Source: Blastocatellia bacterium (GTDB lineage: Bacteria; Acidobacteriota; Blastocatellia; Pyrinomonadales; Pyrinomonadaceae). From it: a DNA stretch of 64,000 nucleotides. A program made the translations under genes and the position numbers. This document shows positions 51,948 through 61,222 of this stretch, one piece after another; positions within the stretch are counted from its first letter, which is position 1, and each line of letters starts with the position of its first letter. Location of the stretch: the NCBI GenBank assembly GCA_013697915.1, contig JACCVY010000240.1, forward strand, positions 1 to 64,000, read 5' to 3'. The notes beneath the pieces were generated by a model, which did no database searches, was not told the origin of the DNA, and saw only the letters and a program-made list of their open reading frames with translations.

Positions 51948-53555
51948 ATGCCCTCGAGCCGAACTGAACAGTCGCTTTTAAAAAATGCGAACGAAGCCGC
52001 CGGGAGAAAATCTTTTTCGACCCTTTCCACTGCGGGGGTGGTCGTGTTGTTTATCGCAGTCAGGTTGTGGCGGCTGTCGGCGAGCTGCCTATGGTTTGAC
52101 GAAATCTTTAGCGTTCACGCAGCGAACCATCGATGGGCTGAACTGCTCCGGTTTGCAGCCGCGGACATAATTCATCCTCCGCTCTTTTACCTGCTCCTAA
52201 AGATTTGGATTTCGTTGGGCGGCGAGTCTTTGCTGTGGTTACGATTGCTTCCGGCCCTCTTCAGCATTGCGGCGATTGTTCCCTTTTTACTTCTTTGCCG
52301 CGAACTGAAACTGAATCGAAACGAGCGCAACCTGGCGTTACTGTTGCTGGCTGTCAACGGCTATTTGATCAAGTACGCGCAGGAACTGCGAATGTACTCG
52401 CTGCTGATGCTTCTTTCGTTTTGCTCGCTATGGCTCTTTGTTAAAGTTTTCAAGGCCGAACCAGCTTCTCGCAAACAACTAGTATGGTTGTTCCTGGTCA
52501 ATTTCCTGCTGGTGTACTCGCATTACGCTGGTTGGATTGTTGTTGTTCTCGAAGGCCTGGCACTAGTGGTTTGGCAATGGCGCAAGGCCAAACCATTCCT
52601 GATCGCTTTCGCCATATCGCTGCTCGCTTACGCGCCGTGGCTCTTCCTGGTAAAGGAAAACCTGGAAGCAGGAAAAGGTCTGGCGCAGAACATCGGTTGG
52701 GTGAAGCGGCCAACTCTTTGGGACATAACGCAATTCTATGCGCTGCTGAACAAACCATTCTGGTTCATTCAAAGCACGGCCGCGCGACCTTTCGATCTGC
52801 AGACAGCTTTCTTCGCCTTATTGATTTTAGGCGGGCCCTTGTTGCTCTTCTCTATGCGCCTTTGGCGGGCTGCGGAGCGGATGAACGACGCCAACATGCA
52901 ATCGTTTCGCGCGCTGTTCTTGTTCGTTCTGGCACCGGTAGCGATCGTCTTTGGATTGAGTTGGCTGCTGCCACTATCCGTCTGGGGCACGCGTCACCTA
53001 ATCATTGTGTCCGCCCCTTACGCGATCCTGGTTGCGGTGGCGATAAGCCGGCTCCCTCGCGATTGGCTCAAAGTCGCTGTCGGCCTGATCTTAGGATCCT
53101 GGTTTCTGCTTGCAGGAATCGCTTGGGCCTTAGCGCGACCGCCGGTTTTCATTTGGTGTGCCTGGCAGCCCCTCGCCGAGCAAATTGGGGCAACCGCGGC
53201 ACAACCGGCGCCAGAAGTTCGGGTTTATGCTTTTGAAGATCTGGTCGCCTATCACCTTTGGTTTGCTTCCCGTTCCCAAGGCAAACAATTCAAGGTAACG
53301 GTCGTCGAGGGTGTCGAGGGCATTCAAGAAGATCCAGCCTATTTTCTGCCGCGTCGCTTCAATGAAATCGTGGTAGTAAATGGTGCTGCACAAATAACCG
53401 GAGGTGAGATTTGGATCGCATATCGAGCTCCGGGTTGGGATGAAACATTGCCACCGCTTAACACACTCGAAAGCATGGGTTACACCGTGCGCAATCTTTA
53501 TTCTATTCAGGCACAGGGGCAGCAGGCTTTCATGGTACGAATGGAGCGTCAATAG
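51948..53555 (+). CDS. GT-C glycosyltransferase, GT39/ArnT-like membrane protein
   Basis: A 535-residue polytopic membrane protein of the PMT_2/GT39 type, which transfers sugar from a polyprenyl-phosphate donor to protein, lipid or glycan on the outer face of the inner membrane. The first periplasmic loop has the acidic motif CLWFDEIFSVHAANHRWAEL (catalytic Asp/Glu pair), then IIHPPLFYLLLKIW. At least ten hydrophobic helices follow to about residue 400. The last 120 residues form a soluble domain. The acceptor is unknown. The start at ATG 51948 is followed by 30 hydrophilic residues before the first helix. Confidence 0.85.
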   Translation: MPSSRTEQSLLKNANEAAGRKSFSTLSTAGVVVLFIAVRLWRLSASCLWFDEIFSVHAANHRWAELLRFAAADIIHPPLFYLLLKIWISLGGESLLWLRLLPALFSIAAIVPFLLLCRELKLNRNERNLALLLLAVNGYLIKYAQELRMYSLLMLLSFCSLWLFVKVFKAEPASRKQLVWLFLVNFLLVYSHYAGWIVVVLEGLALVVWQWRKAKPFLIAFAISLLAYAPWLFLVKENLEAGKGLAQNIGWVKRPTLWDITQFYALLNKPFWFIQSTAARPFDLQTAFFALLILGGPLLLFSMRLWRAAERMNDANMQSFRALFLFVLAPVAIVFGLSWLLPLSVWGTRHLIIVSAPYAILVAVAISRLPRDWLKVAVGLILGSWFLLAGIAWALARPPVFIWCAWQPLAEQIGATAAQPAPEVRVYAFEDLVAYHLWFASRSQGKQFKVTVVEGVEGIQEDPAYFLPRRFNEIVVVNGAAQITGGEIWIAYRAPGWDETLPPLNTLESMGYTVRNLYSIQAQGQQAFMVRMERQ

Positions 53556-53650
53556 AAACGGTGCTTGAAGAACCCACGTCACGCTTTGCGGTGCTTTTTA
53601 GCGTCAAGTAAGATTGAGGAGTTTCAAAACCATTTTTGGAGTTATAGCGA

Positions 53651-54724
53651 ATGATTAAAACGGTCGAATGGACCAACGAAGGCATCCGCATGATCGATCA
53701 GCGCGTGCTGCCCACTGAAGAAAAATATCTGATGTTGCGATCCTGGGAAGAAGTAGCCGAAGCAATTAAGAAGATGGTCGTGCGCGGAGCGCCTGCGATC
53801 GGTGTGTCCGCAGCCATGGGCATTGCGCTTGGCGCGAGCCAATCAGTCGGAATGTCGGTCGCCGATCTGGAAGATGATTTCACTTACATGTGCCGGGTCA
53901 TGGGTGAGACGAGACCAACGGCAGTTAATTTGTTTTGGGCCATCGAACGAATGCGCGAGCGATTCAACCGCGAAAAGAGCAAGACGAACAGCGTTGAAGA
54001 GATAAAAGCAAGTCTGGTGGACGAAGCGCAAAAAATCTTTCAGGAGGACATTGCGGCAAACCGCGCGATCGGAAGGTTTGGCGCGGACCTGATTGCCGAT
54101 GGCGACACGGTGCTAACCCACTGCAATGCTGGGGCACTGGCCACGGCCGGCGATTATGGAACGGCACTCGGCGTAATTCGGGGCGCACGTGACGCAGGAA
54201 AGCGCGTGGCGGTAATTGCCGACGAGACGAGGCCCTTCTTGCAGGGTTTGCGGCTGACCGCATGGGAGTTGGCAAAGGACGACATTCCAGTCACAGTCAT
54301 TACCGACAACATGGCTGGCTCGGTGATGCAAAACGGAAAAGTTAACGTAGTGGTGGTCGGCGCGGATCGCATTGCCGGCAACGGCGACACAGCCAATAAG
54401 ATTGGCACCTATATGGTGGCAGTGCTGGCTCGGAAGCATGAGATTCCCTTTTACGTTGCGGCTCCAATTTCGACGCTTGATTTGACTTTGAAATCAGGTA
54501 GGGAAATTCCGATTGAGCAACGTGACAGTAAAGAGGTAACGCACATTCGGGGACAGCAAATGGCGCCTGACGGAATCAAAGTAAGCAATCCGGCGTTCGA
54601 CGTAACGCCGAATGACTTGATTACAGCAATTATTACCGATCGTGGGGTAGCAAGGGCGCCTTACATTGAAAGCTTGCGGAAATTGATGACTGACAGTAGC
54701 ACGGCCGCCACGTCGCGCGACTGA
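53651..54724 (+). CDS. mtnA: S-methyl-5-thioribose-1-phosphate isomerase
   Basis: A 357-residue aldose-ketose isomerase of the methionine salvage pathway, making methylthioribulose-1-phosphate. Family motifs are [37 protein letters not shown] with the catalytic Cys (near residue 157), and [18 protein letters not shown] with the Asp (near 237). The C-terminus is normal. No other mtn gene is nearby, as in bacteria where MtnA works with scattered partners or in the DHAP shunt. It lies 95 bases after the glycosyltransferase. Confidence 0.94.
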   Translation: MIKTVEWTNEGIRMIDQRVLPTEEKYLMLRSWEEVAEAIKKMVVRGAPAIGVSAAMGIALGASQSVGMSVADLEDDFTYMCRVMGETRPTAVNLFWAIERMRERFNREKSKTNSVEEIKASLVDEAQKIFQEDIAANRAIGRFGADLIADGDTVLTHCNAGALATAGDYGTALGVIRGARDAGKRVAVIADETRPFLQGLRLTAWELAKDDIPVTVITDNMAGSVMQNGKVNVVVVGADRIAGNGDTANKIGTYMVAVLARKHEIPFYVAAPISTLDLTLKSGREIPIEQRDSKEVTHIRGQQMAPDGIKVSNPAFDVTPNDLITAIITDRGVARAPYIESLRKLMTDSSTAATSRD

Positions 54725-54752
54725 ACCTTCGGGTGGTGGCAGGCTCTTAACT

Positions 54753-55712
54753 TCATTGCTTTGCAAAGCGGCTATTCTTCCACCAATCCATCGTTAGCTT
54801 TAAGCCTGTTTGCAAGTCTACGTGAGGCGCAAAGCCCAGCAACTCACGGGCGCGACTGATGTCGGCGAGACTGTCTCGCACATCGCCCTTGCGAAATTCT
54901 AAGTGCTCCGCTTGCGTATCAGTCATTCCTGTCAGTTGTTTCAGCTGGTCCAATAGCTGATTGAGGGTGACTCTTTCACCGTTAGCAATGTTGATGACCT
55001 GTCCGACTCCCTTTGTTGTTTCCGCAGCCTTGAGATTGGCAGCCACAACATTATCGATATAGGTAAAATCCCGCGACTGCTCGCCATCACCGTAAATTAC
55101 TGGTCGCTGATCCGATAAAAGCGCGCTGATAAAGCGCGAGATCACACCTGAATACTGCGAGCTGGGATCTTGTCGTGGTCCAAACACGTTAAAGTACCGC
55201 AGCGAAACTGTCTCTAAACCATAAACTCGCGTGAAGACCTGGCAGTAATACTCGCCAACCAGCTTAGCGACGGCATAAGGAGACAGGGGATCAGGGAGCA
55301 TCGTTTCAACTTTTGGCAGCGTCGGCTGATCGCCATAGGCTGAGCTCGAGGCTGCATAAACTAACCGTTTGACCTTGTTGTCTCGGGAGGCTAACAAAAG
55401 CGAGAAAGTGGAATCGACGCTGGCAATGTGCGTCTGACGGGGGTTTTCAACCGAACGAGGCACGGAAGGGATTGCGGCTTCGTGAAAAACGAGTTCAACA
55501 TCTTCGAGGGCCTTTCGCAGCACGGACTCGTCCGCGAGCGATCCCAGCACGAAGTCCACATCGCCGCCGATCTCTTCAACGTTTTCGCGATAGCCGGTTG
55601 ATAGATCATCGATAATACGAACTTTCGCTCCAGCTTTAATTAGTCCCGATGCGATATGGGACCCGATGAAGCCGGCTCCCCCGGTTACCAGCGCTATTCC
55701 TGTGAGTGCCAT
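54753..55712 (-). CDS. NAD-dependent sugar epimerase (extended SDR, UDP-glucose/glucuronate 4-epimerase group)
   Basis: A 319-residue extended SDR. The Rossmann motif GGAGFIGSHIASGLIKAG is at the N-terminus, followed by IIDDLSTGYRENV, SSSAYGDQ and the catalytic YAVAKLVGEYY. SRDFTYIDNVVAANLKA and the substrate-binding region are of the GalE/WbpP-like type. It probably epimerises a UDP-hexose, UDP-uronate or UDP-HexNAc. The neighbouring UDP-glucose dehydrogenase-like gene (50 bases upstream) suggests a shared precursor pathway for surface polysaccharide. Confidence 0.9.
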   Translation of the reverse strand: MALTGIALVTGGAGFIGSHIASGLIKAGAKVRIIDDLSTGYRENVEEIGGDVDFVLGSLADESVLRKALEDVELVFHEAAIPSVPRSVENPRQTHIASVDSTFSLLLASRDNKVKRLVYAASSSAYGDQPTLPKVETMLPDPLSPYAVAKLVGEYYCQVFTRVYGLETVSLRYFNVFGPRQDPSSQYSGVISRFISALLSDQRPVIYGDGEQSRDFTYIDNVVAANLKAAETTKGVGQVINIANGERVTLNQLLDQLKQLTGMTDTQAEHLEFRKGDVRDSLADISRARELLGFAPHVDLQTGLKLTMDWWKNSRFAKQ

Positions 55713-55762
55713 AATTTGCTGTGTTTGGGCGAATTCACTTTGTAACTCGAACGGGTATTGCT

Positions 55763-57058
55763 CTACCTACCGACGCCGACATACTCGAACCCCAACTCGC
55801 GCATGTCGTCAGGTTGGTAAATATTTCTTAGATCCGCGATGCGCGGCGACGTCATTAGATCATGAATGCGCTTCATGTCGAGCGCGCGAAATTGATTCCA
55901 CTCGGTAACGAAGACAAGCGCATCGGCGCCTGCTACAGCCGCATATTCGTCTTCTACATAGTCAACTTCGGGCACAACCTTGGCAGCTTCGACCATGGCT
56001 ACCGGATCATAGGCAACGACTTTGGCGCCGCGCTCGATCAAGCCTTTGATGATATCGATCGCTGGGGCCTCGCGCATGTCATCAGTTTCGGGCTTGAATG
56101 CCAATCCGAGAATAGCAATCGTCTTTCCTTTGAGCTCCCCAACCAGTTTTTCAATCTTAGGTACCATCGCCAGACGCTGTCGCCGATTAACCTCGATCAC
56201 AGCATCAACGATTAAAGAATCGCGTCCGAACTGACGCGCCACTGAGGCAAGCGCTTGAGTGTCCTTGGGAAAACAGGAGCCGCCGAAGCCGGGGCCGGGA
56301 TGGAGAAACTTATTGCCAATGCGCCGGTCCATACCAATCGCCCGGGCCACATCATGCACGTCACAGCCAATGCTTTCACACATGCTCGCGATTTCGTTTA
56401 TGAAAGATATCTTGGTCGCCAGGAAAGCGTTTGCAGCGTATTTGGTTAGTTCAGCGGCTTCGAGCGAAGTGATAACAAACGGGGCCTCGATGAGATAGAG
56501 CGGGCGATAAAGATCCCGCATGATTGCGATGGCCTCCTCGTCGCGACTGCCAATAACTACGCGATCTGGACGCATGAAATCATTGATCGCAGCGCCTTCT
56601 CGCAGAAACTCGGGGTTCGAGACGATCCCAAAATTCAAGCGAGACTTTTGCTTCTCACGAATTAGCTGCCGCAGCCACTCACCAGTCCCGATCGGTACCG
56701 TAGATTTAGTGACAATGACTTTATAACCGTTCATGTATTGCGCGACAGAGGTAGCGGCGGCTTCAACAAAACTAAGGTCCGGCGAACCGTCAATCTTCGG
56801 CGGCGTTCCCACGGCCAGGAAAATCACCAGCGCCTGTTCGACTGCCTGTTTAATGTCAGTGGTAAACCGCAGTCGTCCTGACTGCATGTCTTTGGTAACC
56901 AGCTGTTCGAGACCTGGTTCATAGATGGGCATCTCACCTGCGGTTAGACGGGCAATCTTAGCGGCGTCAATGTCAACGCAGGTTACATCCACACCAAACT
57001 CGGCAAAACAAGCACCAGTGACCAAGCCGACATAACCCGTACCAATTACCGCAATATG
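55763..57058 (-). CDS. ugd: UDP-glucose/GDP-mannose dehydrogenase family protein (UDP-glucose 6-dehydrogenase)
   Basis: A 431-residue NAD-dependent enzyme that oxidises the C6 alcohol of a nucleotide sugar to the acid in two steps. The N-terminal fold shows IAVIGTGYVGLVTGACFAEF and AVGTPPKIDGSPDLSFVEAA. NPEFLREGAAINDF and the catalytic Cys in GPGFGGSCFPKDTQAL (near residue 260) follow. The C-terminal domain has LGLAFKPETDDMREAPA. It is most like UDP-glucose 6-dehydrogenases. The frame is open to 57148, but MHIAVIGTGYVG is the family start. It precedes the epimerase on the same strand. Confidence 0.93.
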   Translation of the reverse strand, partial: HIAVIGTGYVGLVTGACFAEFGVDVTCVDIDAAKIARLTAGEMPIYEPGLEQLVTKDMQSGRLRFTTDIKQAVEQALVIFLAVGTPPKIDGSPDLSFVEAAATSVAQYMNGYKVIVTKSTVPIGTGEWLRQLIREKQKSRLNFGIVSNPEFLREGAAINDFMRPDRVVIGSRDEEAIAIMRDLYRPLYLIEAPFVITSLEAAELTKYAANAFLATKISFINEIASMCESIGCDVHDVARAIGMDRRIGNKFLHPGPGFGGSCFPKDTQALASVARQFGRDSLIVDAVIEVNRRQRLAMVPKIEKLVGELKGKTIAILGLAFKPETDDMREAPAIDIIKGLIERGAKVVAYDPVAMVEAAKVVPEVDYVEDEYAAVAGADALVFVTEWNQFRALDMKRIHDLMTSPRIADLRNIYQPDDMRELGFEYVGVGR

Positions 57059-57218
57059 CATGAGTGACCTTAAGAGAAAACCAGGAAGGATTGAACTGCC
57101 AACCAAAAGCTTGCGGGCCAAGCACGACCTAAGTCGCGTGACCCGCAAATTTGTAGGTGCATGACCCCAGCGCTAGCTATCGCGCTGCGGTTTTTGTTGA
57201 AAAGATGCAATAGACCGC

Positions 57219-57920
57219 TTACCGAGCCGGGCTGATTACAGTAACTGAGCCGCCGAAGTTCAGGTCGTTGTTGTGAAGGAGCGCATAGAAAATCAATGCA
57301 GCCGCAGCACCGCCGGCAAGCAAGAATGCTGCCAATTCGCCGCTGCTCATCTTATCGTCGTCATCGCCCGGATCGTTCTTCGGATTCGGTGTGCCGGCAG
57401 TTGCGCTTTCGCCAGCGGCTACCTGCTTCGAAGTGCCGCCCACACGCAGGAGCGCGAGGCCAGAGTGAGTGGTAAGAGAGGTAATCCCCTTTACGACATT
57501 CACTGTGAACGAAGTGGCTTGACTGCCGTCTACAACGACCGCGCCATCTTTAGTTGTGAAATTTACGACGACGCCATTCAAAGTCGATACATGGGCACTG
57601 CCGCTATCGAGCAGGCCAGTAATACCCTTTTCCGTGAAGCTTATTTTCAAGCTTGAATTCGGCGCCAGTTCCACGCGACCCAGCTTGCTAAGGTTCACAG
57701 TTGCTGTGCTTTTTTCCGCGGTCGTGATTACGCTGTCCGAAAACAAGGTACCACCGGAAATCACAGTCTCCCCGTTGACCGTAACATTACCGGAGACCGT
57801 CAGTTCTCCAGATGGGGCCTTTGCTGTCGGCGACGCTAACACCACCATTGAGTAAACACTCAGAATGGCCACTGCCACACAGGCCGCGATAGGTTTGCGG
57901 CTCCAAGTTTTGCTGATCAT
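57219..57920 (-). CDS. FecR-like exported protein with C-terminal membrane helix
   Basis: A 233-residue protein. A signal sequence (about residues 10 to 28) is followed by an all-beta domain resembling FecR (SGNVTVNGETVISGGTLFSD, LSKLGRVELAPNSSLKISF, LDSGSAHVSTLNGVVVNF). FecR domains normally sense receptor occupancy, but this gene has no sigma factor beside it. A C-terminal helix (ELAAFLLAGGAAAALIFYAL, about 190 to 213) precedes a short tail. It might read surface polysaccharide or metal state; that is speculation. GGGAGGAAAGTT gives a strong ribosome-binding site. Confidence 0.72.
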   Translation of the reverse strand: MISKTWSRKPIAACVAVAILSVYSMVVLASPTAKAPSGELTVSGNVTVNGETVISGGTLFSDSVITTAEKSTATVNLSKLGRVELAPNSSLKISFTEKGITGLLDSGSAHVSTLNGVVVNFTTKDGAVVVDGSQATSFTVNVVKGITSLTTHSGLALLRVGGTSKQVAAGESATAGTPNPKNDPGDDDDKMSSGELAAFLLAGGAAAALIFYALLHNNDLNFGGSVTVISPAR

Positions 57921-58282
57921 TAACTTTCCTCCCGTATTGTGAAACTAAATTCTTGATTGCGTGCCGCGACGGCCAATATTCGTGAGGGAGCAGGTTATGC
58001 TACCCGTTTTCGACTCGTTACCAACCGCTGCCTGGAATTCAAAATGCCGTACGCAAAAGCTTTAACACTCGGCTGTTATTACACGATTGAAGGCACTCTG
58101 TCAACAGCCATTCAACCAATTTTGCCACGAAATTGTGCTTTTTTGCTGTGGCCGAGAAGATACCACTACCGGCCCGCCTGAGTCTACACTTTTTCTCATC
58201 TGAATGACGCTCTATGGAGGACCGACAATCAGCGATTACATCGTGGTGGACGCAAATAGACCCGAACCGAAAGTATTGGGCG
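57921..58282. other. Intergenic region without recognised feature
   Basis: A 362-base stretch between two exported-protein genes on the minus strand. It holds the leader of the FecR-like gene. I see no ORF with coding character, no RNA gene, no heptad tract and no long inverted repeat. The short words here do not match the element families described elsewhere. Confidence 0.5.
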
Positions 58283-58849
58283 CTAGGGAGTGCTCACGCG
58301 CCGGGCCCGAGTGACGTTCTTTGATCCGGAAAGCTGTGGCGGGTTGGGCAAATTCTCGGCTTCCGTGCCCGACCTGATTTCGCGAGCCCTCAGTTCTGAC
58401 TGTTCGTAAGGGTCGAGTCGCGCAAACACGTAGAAGACTTCACCCGATCTGACCACTCCCAAATAACGGAACTTCGTGCTGAAGACCTCGCCGACCCTTA
58501 AAACGCTGAGGTGTGGCGGTTGCTCGAAGAGCAAGCCAAACTCGTCCGCTGAAACTGCCTCCAACTCCGGCAGATAATCATTCCGCGTCTCGCTTGCTAT
58601 GCGCATCGCCATTTGCCGCAGCGCCCTAATTCGATTCGAATTTCTGCGATAGTATGCGGGTGTTACTTCGCGCCGGCTTACCCGATCGTCAACAACCTCT
58701 TGCTCATTCTTAAGGTAGCCAAGGTAAGCACGCACCACTGGTCCATATGCAGCGTCTGCATCAAACGTTTGAGCAGATCCTGCATTGAGGAGGCAGAGTA
58801 TTAGAAATAATCCGGCCAAGCCGAAACTTACAGGTCGTCTGCTGGACAT
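58283..58849 (-). CDS. Hypothetical exported protein
   Basis: A 188-residue protein with a signal peptide (residues 8 to 26, cleavage near GSAQ). The mature chain begins FDADAAYGPVVRAYLGYLKN and has a helical first half rich in Arg and Tyr, then a beta part (LEAVSADEFGLLF, RVGEVFSTKFRYLGVVRSGE) and a basic C-terminus. No family is recognised. ATG 58849 follows AAGAGGATTC and is preferred over the long frame to 58945. It is divergent from coaBC. Confidence 0.68.
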   Translation of the reverse strand: MSSRRPVSFGLAGLFLILCLLNAGSAQTFDADAAYGPVVRAYLGYLKNEQEVVDDRVSRREVTPAYYRRNSNRIRALRQMAMRIASETRNDYLPELEAVSADEFGLLFEQPPHLSVLRVGEVFSTKFRYLGVVRSGEVFYVFARLDPYEQSELRAREIRSGTEAENLPNPPQLSGSKNVTRARRVSTP

Positions 58850-58978
58850 TTTGAATCCTCTTAATCGCGCGGTTGCTGAATGACTTCGAATAGCACAAAT
58901 TGTATCAAGGAGCAAGAAAGGTCCATTGCGCCTGTGTTTCAGCAATGTTACATTGATCTTTAATTTAATTATCTATTT

Positions 58979-60268
58979 ATGGCCCAAGACACTTCACAAA
59001 ATGTCTTTCAAGGCAAGAAGGTGGCCCTCGGAATCTGTGGAGGCATTGCCGCCTATAAAGCTGCGGAGGTACTGCGCGGACTCCAAAAAGCCGGGTGCGC
59101 CGTTAGGGTTGCAATGACCGCGCGGGCCTGCGAATTTGTTCAACCTCTTACTTTTCGCGCCCTGTCTGGCGAGCACGTCGTTGTAGACGATTACGCGCCC
59201 GATAATCCCGATCCCATCGCCCATATTACCTTCTCCCAGACCGTTGAACTGCTCATCATTGCTCCGGCCACAGCCAACATCATCGGGAAGTTCGCTAACG
59301 GCATTGCGGACGATTTTCTTAGTTCCACTTATCTAGCCTCCACCGCGCCGGTGCTGATCGCGCCGGCCATGAACACGTCAATGTGGGAACATCCCGCCAC
59401 GAAGCGTAACGTGGAACGCCTCAAGGCCGACGGCGTCATCTTTATCGAACCTGATGACGGCGAGATGGCTTGCGGAACGATTGGTCCGGGCCGTCTCAGC
59501 GAGCCCGAGCGAATAGTTGCCGCAGCAATGGAGATTTTGCAAACCACCAGCGGCGTTGTAGTTCAGGATCTCGCCGGCGAGAAGCTCCTCATCACCGTAG
59601 GCGCAACCCGTGAACCCCTGGATCCGGTACGCTTCCTGTCTAACAATTCATCTGGTCGAATGGGGTTCGCAATTGCGGATGCAGCCAGGAAGAGAGGCGC
59701 TAAAGTGAGTGTCATCGCGGGTTCCACGACCGCGGAAGCACCGGCAGGTATTGCACTCATTCGCGCCTTTTCAGCGGCCGAAATGCACGCCGCCGTGATG
59801 AACGCATTACCAGAGGCTTCAATTTTTATTGGCGCGGCAGCCGTTGCCGACTATCGACCAGCGCAATCCGCTCAGCAAAAGATCAAGAAGACTGACACCG
59901 AAATCACGATCAAACTAGAACGGACGGAAGACATCCTCGCCGATGTTGCCGCCCTGAACCGAGATGACCTCCTGGTGATTGGCTTTGCGGCAGAAACTGA
60001 AAACGTTCTTGCCAACGCGCGCGAGAAGCTGCGCCGGAAAAATCTTGATGCAATCGTCGCGAACGACGTGATGCGCGAAGGCGTCGGCTTTAACACCATT
60101 ACCAACGAAGTAACGGTGATCAGCCGCGACGGAAAAGCGCCAATTCACGTGCCGCTAATGCCCAAAACAAATGTCGCTACCATCATCTTGGATCAGGTTG
60201 TGCGCTTGCGAGCACGCGTCAAACCAACGTCACACCAACGAGTCGTGAACGGACGCAAAAAAGCGTAA
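58979..60268 (+). CDS. coaBC: Bifunctional phosphopantothenoylcysteine decarboxylase/synthetase CoaBC
   Basis: A 429-residue enzyme for two coenzyme A steps: CTP-dependent joining of cysteine to phosphopantothenate (CoaB, C-terminal) and FMN-dependent decarboxylation (CoaC, N-terminal). CoaC motifs are GICGGIAAYKAAEVLRGL, AHITFSQ with the catalytic His, APAMNTSMWEHPAT and GEMACGTIGPGRLSEP with the Cys. CoaB motifs are VGATREPLDPVRFLSNNSSG and AAVADYRP. All are intact. It starts the coaBC-udg-priA-lpxD run on the plus strand. A run of A/T at 58960-58978 precedes the start. Confidence 0.96.
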   Translation: MAQDTSQNVFQGKKVALGICGGIAAYKAAEVLRGLQKAGCAVRVAMTARACEFVQPLTFRALSGEHVVVDDYAPDNPDPIAHITFSQTVELLIIAPATANIIGKFANGIADDFLSSTYLASTAPVLIAPAMNTSMWEHPATKRNVERLKADGVIFIEPDDGEMACGTIGPGRLSEPERIVAAAMEILQTTSGVVVQDLAGEKLLITVGATREPLDPVRFLSNNSSGRMGFAIADAARKRGAKVSVIAGSTTAEAPAGIALIRAFSAAEMHAAVMNALPEASIFIGAAAVADYRPAQSAQQKIKKTDTEITIKLERTEDILADVAALNRDDLLVIGFAAETENVLANAREKLRRKNLDAIVANDVMREGVGFNTITNEVTVISRDGKAPIHVPLMPKTNVATIILDQVVRLRARVKPTSHQRVVNGRKKA

Positions 60269-60277
60269 GCCAATCCA

Positions 60278-61174
60278 ATGGAAATGCAGAACCAGCAACT
60301 TTCGGACGAACTCCTCGCTCTGGCCAACGACATTCGGGAGCATCTTTCTTGTCTGCACGAACTGGGCATCGATTCTGTTGATCCTGCGAATGCAACTCAG
60401 CCCCTCGACGAGTCGCGGGCGATGTATCCTGAGGACATCAACCAGAAGATACCGCCAAGGCGTTATCAATCCGCGGCAGTCTCGACTTTAGCTGCGGCAC
60501 CTGCGCCAGCTCCGAAACCAGGCACGTCGTCAGCAAAGACTGTACAAAGGGCGCCCAACACCTTGTTCGGAGAATTGACCGCAACAAGTCCAAAACTCGA
60601 GAAGACAACCGAAACTTTTGAAGAGATTTGGGCGGACATAGGCGACTGCACACGTTGTCCCCTTTATCAGGGTCGAACCAACATTGTGCACACGGAAGGT
60701 AACCGGCGCGCTCGCCTTATGTTTATTGGTGAAGCGCCCGGCGCCGACGAAGACGCGCAAGCGCGACCTTTCGTTGGGCGCGCCGGTCAGCTGCTAACAA
60801 AAATCATCGAAGCCATCGGTTTCAAACGAGAGGAAGTCTTAATCGGCAACGTTAACCGTTGCCGTCCGCCCGGCAATCGCCCGCCGACTGAAGAAGAAGC
60901 AACGATGTGCAAGCCTTTTCTGTTACGTGAAATTGCTTCAGTCCAGCCCGAGGTTATCGTCGTAATGGGAAACACGGCGACCAGGAATTTGCTGAACGCA
61001 AAGCTGGGAATAACGAAGCTCCGAGGAGAATTTCAGGATTACCACGGCGTAAAGGTGATGCCCACTTTTCATCCGGCCTATTTGTTGCGCGACCCATCCA
61101 AGAAACAGGAAACCTGGCAAGACCTCAAGAAGGTGCGCGACTATCTCGAAACTACCGCCAAGAGTAACTCCTAA
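60278..61174 (+). CDS. Family 4 uracil-DNA glycosylase ([4Fe-4S])
   Basis: A 298-residue UDG of the thermophile/mycobacterial type (UdgA). The core (about residues 120 to 295) has [15 protein letters not shown] with two cluster cysteines, [20 protein letters not shown] (water-activating and uracil-binding motif), [13 protein letters not shown] with later cysteines and [13 protein letters not shown]. The first 120 residues, Ala/Pro/Thr-rich in part, extend beyond the usual length of about 200 and may be a flexible arm. It removes uracil from DNA in base excision repair. It begins 9 bases after coaBC. Confidence 0.93.
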   Translation: MEMQNQQLSDELLALANDIREHLSCLHELGIDSVDPANATQPLDESRAMYPEDINQKIPPRRYQSAAVSTLAAAPAPAPKPGTSSAKTVQRAPNTLFGELTATSPKLEKTTETFEEIWADIGDCTRCPLYQGRTNIVHTEGNRRARLMFIGEAPGADEDAQARPFVGRAGQLLTKIIEAIGFKREEVLIGNVNRCRPPGNRPPTEEEATMCKPFLLREIASVQPEVIVVMGNTATRNLLNAKLGITKLRGEFQDYHGVKVMPTFHPAYLLRDPSKKQETWQDLKKVRDYLETTAKSNS

Positions 61175-61222
61175 GAACTCGCGGACTTTTGCAATTCAAA
61201 ATTTAGCGTTACCTTCTGACTC

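Noticed and set aside
57166-57200. Stem CAGCGC/GCGCTG followed by TTTTT on the plus strand
   Set aside because: Both flanking genes are on the minus strand, where no T run follows, so it would terminate nothing known.
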